DNA of 54,365 bases, taken from an uncultured Erysipelotrichaceae bacterium (GTDB taxonomy: Bacteria > Bacillota_I > Bacilli_A > RFN20 > CAG-826). The notes beneath the pieces are model-generated. The model searched no databases and was not told the DNA's origin. It saw only the letters and a list, made by a program, of their open reading frames with translations. The stretch spans positions 1 through 54,365 of the forward strand of contig CAMVEL010000010.1 of assembly GCA_947166565.1 (NCBI GenBank), given 5' to 3'. The position numbers were made by a program, and so were the translations under genes. Position 1 is the stretch's first letter; every line of letters starts with the position of its first letter. This document shows positions 52,679 through 54,365 of the stretch, piece by piece.

Positions 52679-54365
52679 TTAGTTGGAGGCGTTCTCGATG
52701 ACGAGCGCGGTAATGGTGACGCCAGCATCCCAACCAGCTGCGACGTGCTTGAGGGAGAAAACTCTGCCTTGATAGCTGACGCTAGAAAGGGACTCATCAG
52801 GGAAGTTGGGCATGTCGTTCTGCTTGTTACCACAATGCCAATGGATGATATAGGTGCCATTTTCGATTCCGCTGATATCGCTATCGATTGTCCAATTGTC
52901 TCCGGTAACATATACAGTTGATTCACGAATGGTGGTTTTCCAACTTCCGCCATTCTCTTGAGTGTCATAATAGAACACTTTTCGTCCAGCATCATTTTGA
53001 ATTCCGAATAGGCCAAGATGTGGAATTCCATCATCAAGGCGGACACGGGCGTTTGTGAATGTGGCAGTTGGGTTGTGCTCACCATCAACTCCGATGACTA
53101 AGCCAACGCAACCCCAGAATTCTTTGCCGTCAGTGCTGCCAGGATTGCAAACGAGGTCATAAGTCGCTCCATCTACAACCATGTTACTGGCAGTGAAGGA
53201 TTCCGGTTTGAAGTCAGGGGCCTTGTCGTCTTTAAGATCACCAACACCAAAGTGAAGGGTATATCCACCTAAGCATAGGGAATCGACGTTAAGATAGAAG
53301 GTGGCTACACCATCTTTGATGGCCCATTTGTCACCGAAATCATGGGCGAAAGCGTTAATTCCGGACCAACCGTTGGAATAGTTTCCGTTACCTTCGAAGT
53401 CAACGTTCCACTTGAGGGCACGGAAAGCGGCTTCGGTGTAGTTTTCGAAAGCGACTTTGAATTCAATGGCCGCGGTACCAGTTTCGACTGGGTCTTCTAC
53501 GACCTTGACGCTGTCGACACCCCAAACTGGAGCGTTCGCGGTTTCGACAGTGAGGGAGGCGTTGCCCCAGCAATAGATTGGGTCTTCGTCATGGCCGACG
53601 TTATAGTTGATGGTATAGGTTCTATCGCCGATCTTGACGTTCTTGGAAGCATCCTCATCGGCTTTGATCTTGAGGTCCATCTTCTGGAGGTCGCCGTTAT
53701 TGTTTCGAACCATCTTGTGGCCGAAGTGACCGGTGTAATATTCGTCGGCGACTTCGGTGACGTCGCGGGTGAATGACCAGGTGCCTTCACCCATGGTGAA
53801 TTCGATGGCGCCATTGGCGACTTCGGTCCATGGGCCAGCCCAGGTTCCGCCTTTATATCCGTTGACTTGGAAATCGGTACTCCAATCGAAGGATTTGAAT
53901 TCTTCAGCAGAGAGAACACCATAGGTACCGGAAATGGTGACGATGGCTTTGCCTTCGACGTTAGCGATATCAACGGCGGTCGCGGCATATTCGCCGACTT
54001 TGACCTTGAAGGAAGCGTCGACGGTGCCATAGGAAACGGTGACATCAACTTCGGCTCCAGCGGTCTTGAAGTCAGCGGCGATGGTGTAATCGGTGGAAGT
54101 TAAAGGAACTTCACTGCCATCGCTAAGGAGAGCTTTGACGCCAAGTCCGGTTGGATCGAAGGCATCGCCGACCATGTAAACCTTCTTGACGTTAGCGGTG
54201 TCTAATTCGAGAGCGGAAACGGTCGCGACATCGGAGGAGGACTCGACCGGTGTGGTATCGGAGGACTCAATCGGGGTGGTGTCGGAGGATTCGACCGGGG
54301 TGGTGTCGGAGGATTCGGCCGGCGCGCCGAGGGTGAGCTCGAGGCCGGTGCCCTCGTAGAAGAAC
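52679..54365 (-). CDS. Modular surface protein, 5' end outside the window
   Basis: The frame is open to the window edge, giving 561 residues of a longer protein whose start is not seen. Visible in order: a stretch ending LELTLGAP; an ESSDTTPV linker repeated about three times; a Big_3-type Ig-like domain (KKVYMVGDAFDPTGLGVKAL); then three modules homologous to those of the downstream lipoprotein, with ends at WGNASLTV, FWGCVGLVIGV and GWDAGVTITALV. An ATG at 54175 lies inside the Ig-like domain and is not the true start. It is first of a three-gene unit ending in GH3. Confidence 0.75.
   Translation of the reverse strand, partial: FFYEGTGLELTLGAPAESSDTTPVESSDTTPIESSDTTPVESSSDVATVSALELDTANVKKVYMVGDAFDPTGLGVKALLSDGSEVPLTSTDYTIAADFKTAGAEVDVTVSYGTVDASFKVKVGEYAATAVDIANVEGKAIVTISGTYGVLSAEEFKSFDWSTDFQVNGYKGGTWAGPWTEVANGAIEFTMGEGTWSFTRDVTEVADEYYTGHFGHKMVRNNNGDLQKMDLKIKADEDASKNVKIGDRTYTINYNVGHDEDPIYCWGNASLTVETANAPVWGVDSVKVVEDPVETGTAAIEFKVAFENYTEAAFRALKWNVDFEGNGNYSNGWSGINAFAHDFGDKWAIKDGVATFYLNVDSLCLGGYTLHFGVGDLKDDKAPDFKPESFTASNMVVDGATYDLVCNPGSTDGKEFWGCVGLVIGVDGEHNPTATFTNARVRLDDGIPHLGLFGIQNDAGRKVFYYDTQENGGSWKTTIRESTVYVTGDNWTIDSDISGIENGTYIIHWHCGNKQNDMPNFPDESLSSVSYQGRVFSLKHVAAGWDAGVTITALVIENASN
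54231..54325. repeat. Tandem 24-bp repeat encoding an ESSDTTPV linker
   Basis: Units starting TCGGAGGA recur at 24-base steps, about three and a half copies with few changes. The frame is kept, so copy-number change would only alter linker length. Confidence 0.8.

Noticed and set aside
52679-54175. ATG at 54175 as the true start of the modular protein
   Set aside because: It lies inside an Ig-like domain; the frame stays open through a linker to the window edge, so the gene is 5' partial.

Overview
The window is a bacterial chromosomal segment, most likely from an uncultivated member of the class Bacilli near the Mollicutes/Erysipelotrichia branch, perhaps from a gut or rumen. Firmicutes marks are gpsB next to rnpB, recU, dnaD, RNase Y with YmdB, YhaM, a SufCDSUB operon, short [4Fe-4S] ferredoxin, lipobox lipoproteins and strong AGGAGG ribosome binding sites. 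G+C looks just under one half by eye. TGA is used as a stop and TGG as Trp, so the standard bacterial code applies. No rRNA, tRNA, phage, IS element or CRISPR was seen. The placement is inference from gene content and order.

Layout. 1-5.0 kb: two overlapping ABC exporter genes, each an ATPase fused to an FtsX-like permease. 5.0-9.6 kb: a DUF951 protein, formate-tetrahydrofolate ligase, MiaA and a MiaB carrying a C-terminal YmcA/YlbF-like domain. 9.6-21.4 kb: a housekeeping run (ymdB, rny, recA, cinA C-terminal domain, pgsA, rnpB, gpsB, a DEDD exonuclease, recU, nth, dnaD, a shortened CCA-type nucleotidyltransferase, HU, der, cmk, a small membrane protein). 21.5-26 kb: ferredoxin, parB, parA, rsmG, mnmG. 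26-30.6 kb: the sufCDSUB operon, with a core-only SufD, running straight into mnmG and rsmG.

30.8-34.7 kb: a + strand operon of two large lipoproteins, the first a parvulin-type foldase (PrsA-like). 34.7-39.7 kb: HIT protein, YhaM, RecX, and a glycolipid-type glycosyltransferase coupled to a UPF0104/MprF-type flippase-like membrane protein. 39.8-43.8 kb: an 1141-residue membrane-anchored protein with about 15 tandem repeats, followed by a flavin-reductase-like protein.

44-54.4 kb: a cell-surface beta-glucan locus. It holds a carbohydrate-binding-type lipoprotein and a GH16 endo-glucanase on the + strand behind a cre-like operator. On the - strand, two modular lipoproteins precede a domain-permuted, doubly membrane-anchored GH3 enzyme. 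A RelB/PIN toxin-antitoxin pair sits between the two arms. GC-rich stem-loops follow each lipoprotein gene. The most novel items are the repeat protein, the new repeated surface module in the two modular lipoproteins, the MiaB-YmcA fusion next to RNase Y, the structured rny leader, and a group of apparently leaderless promoters.
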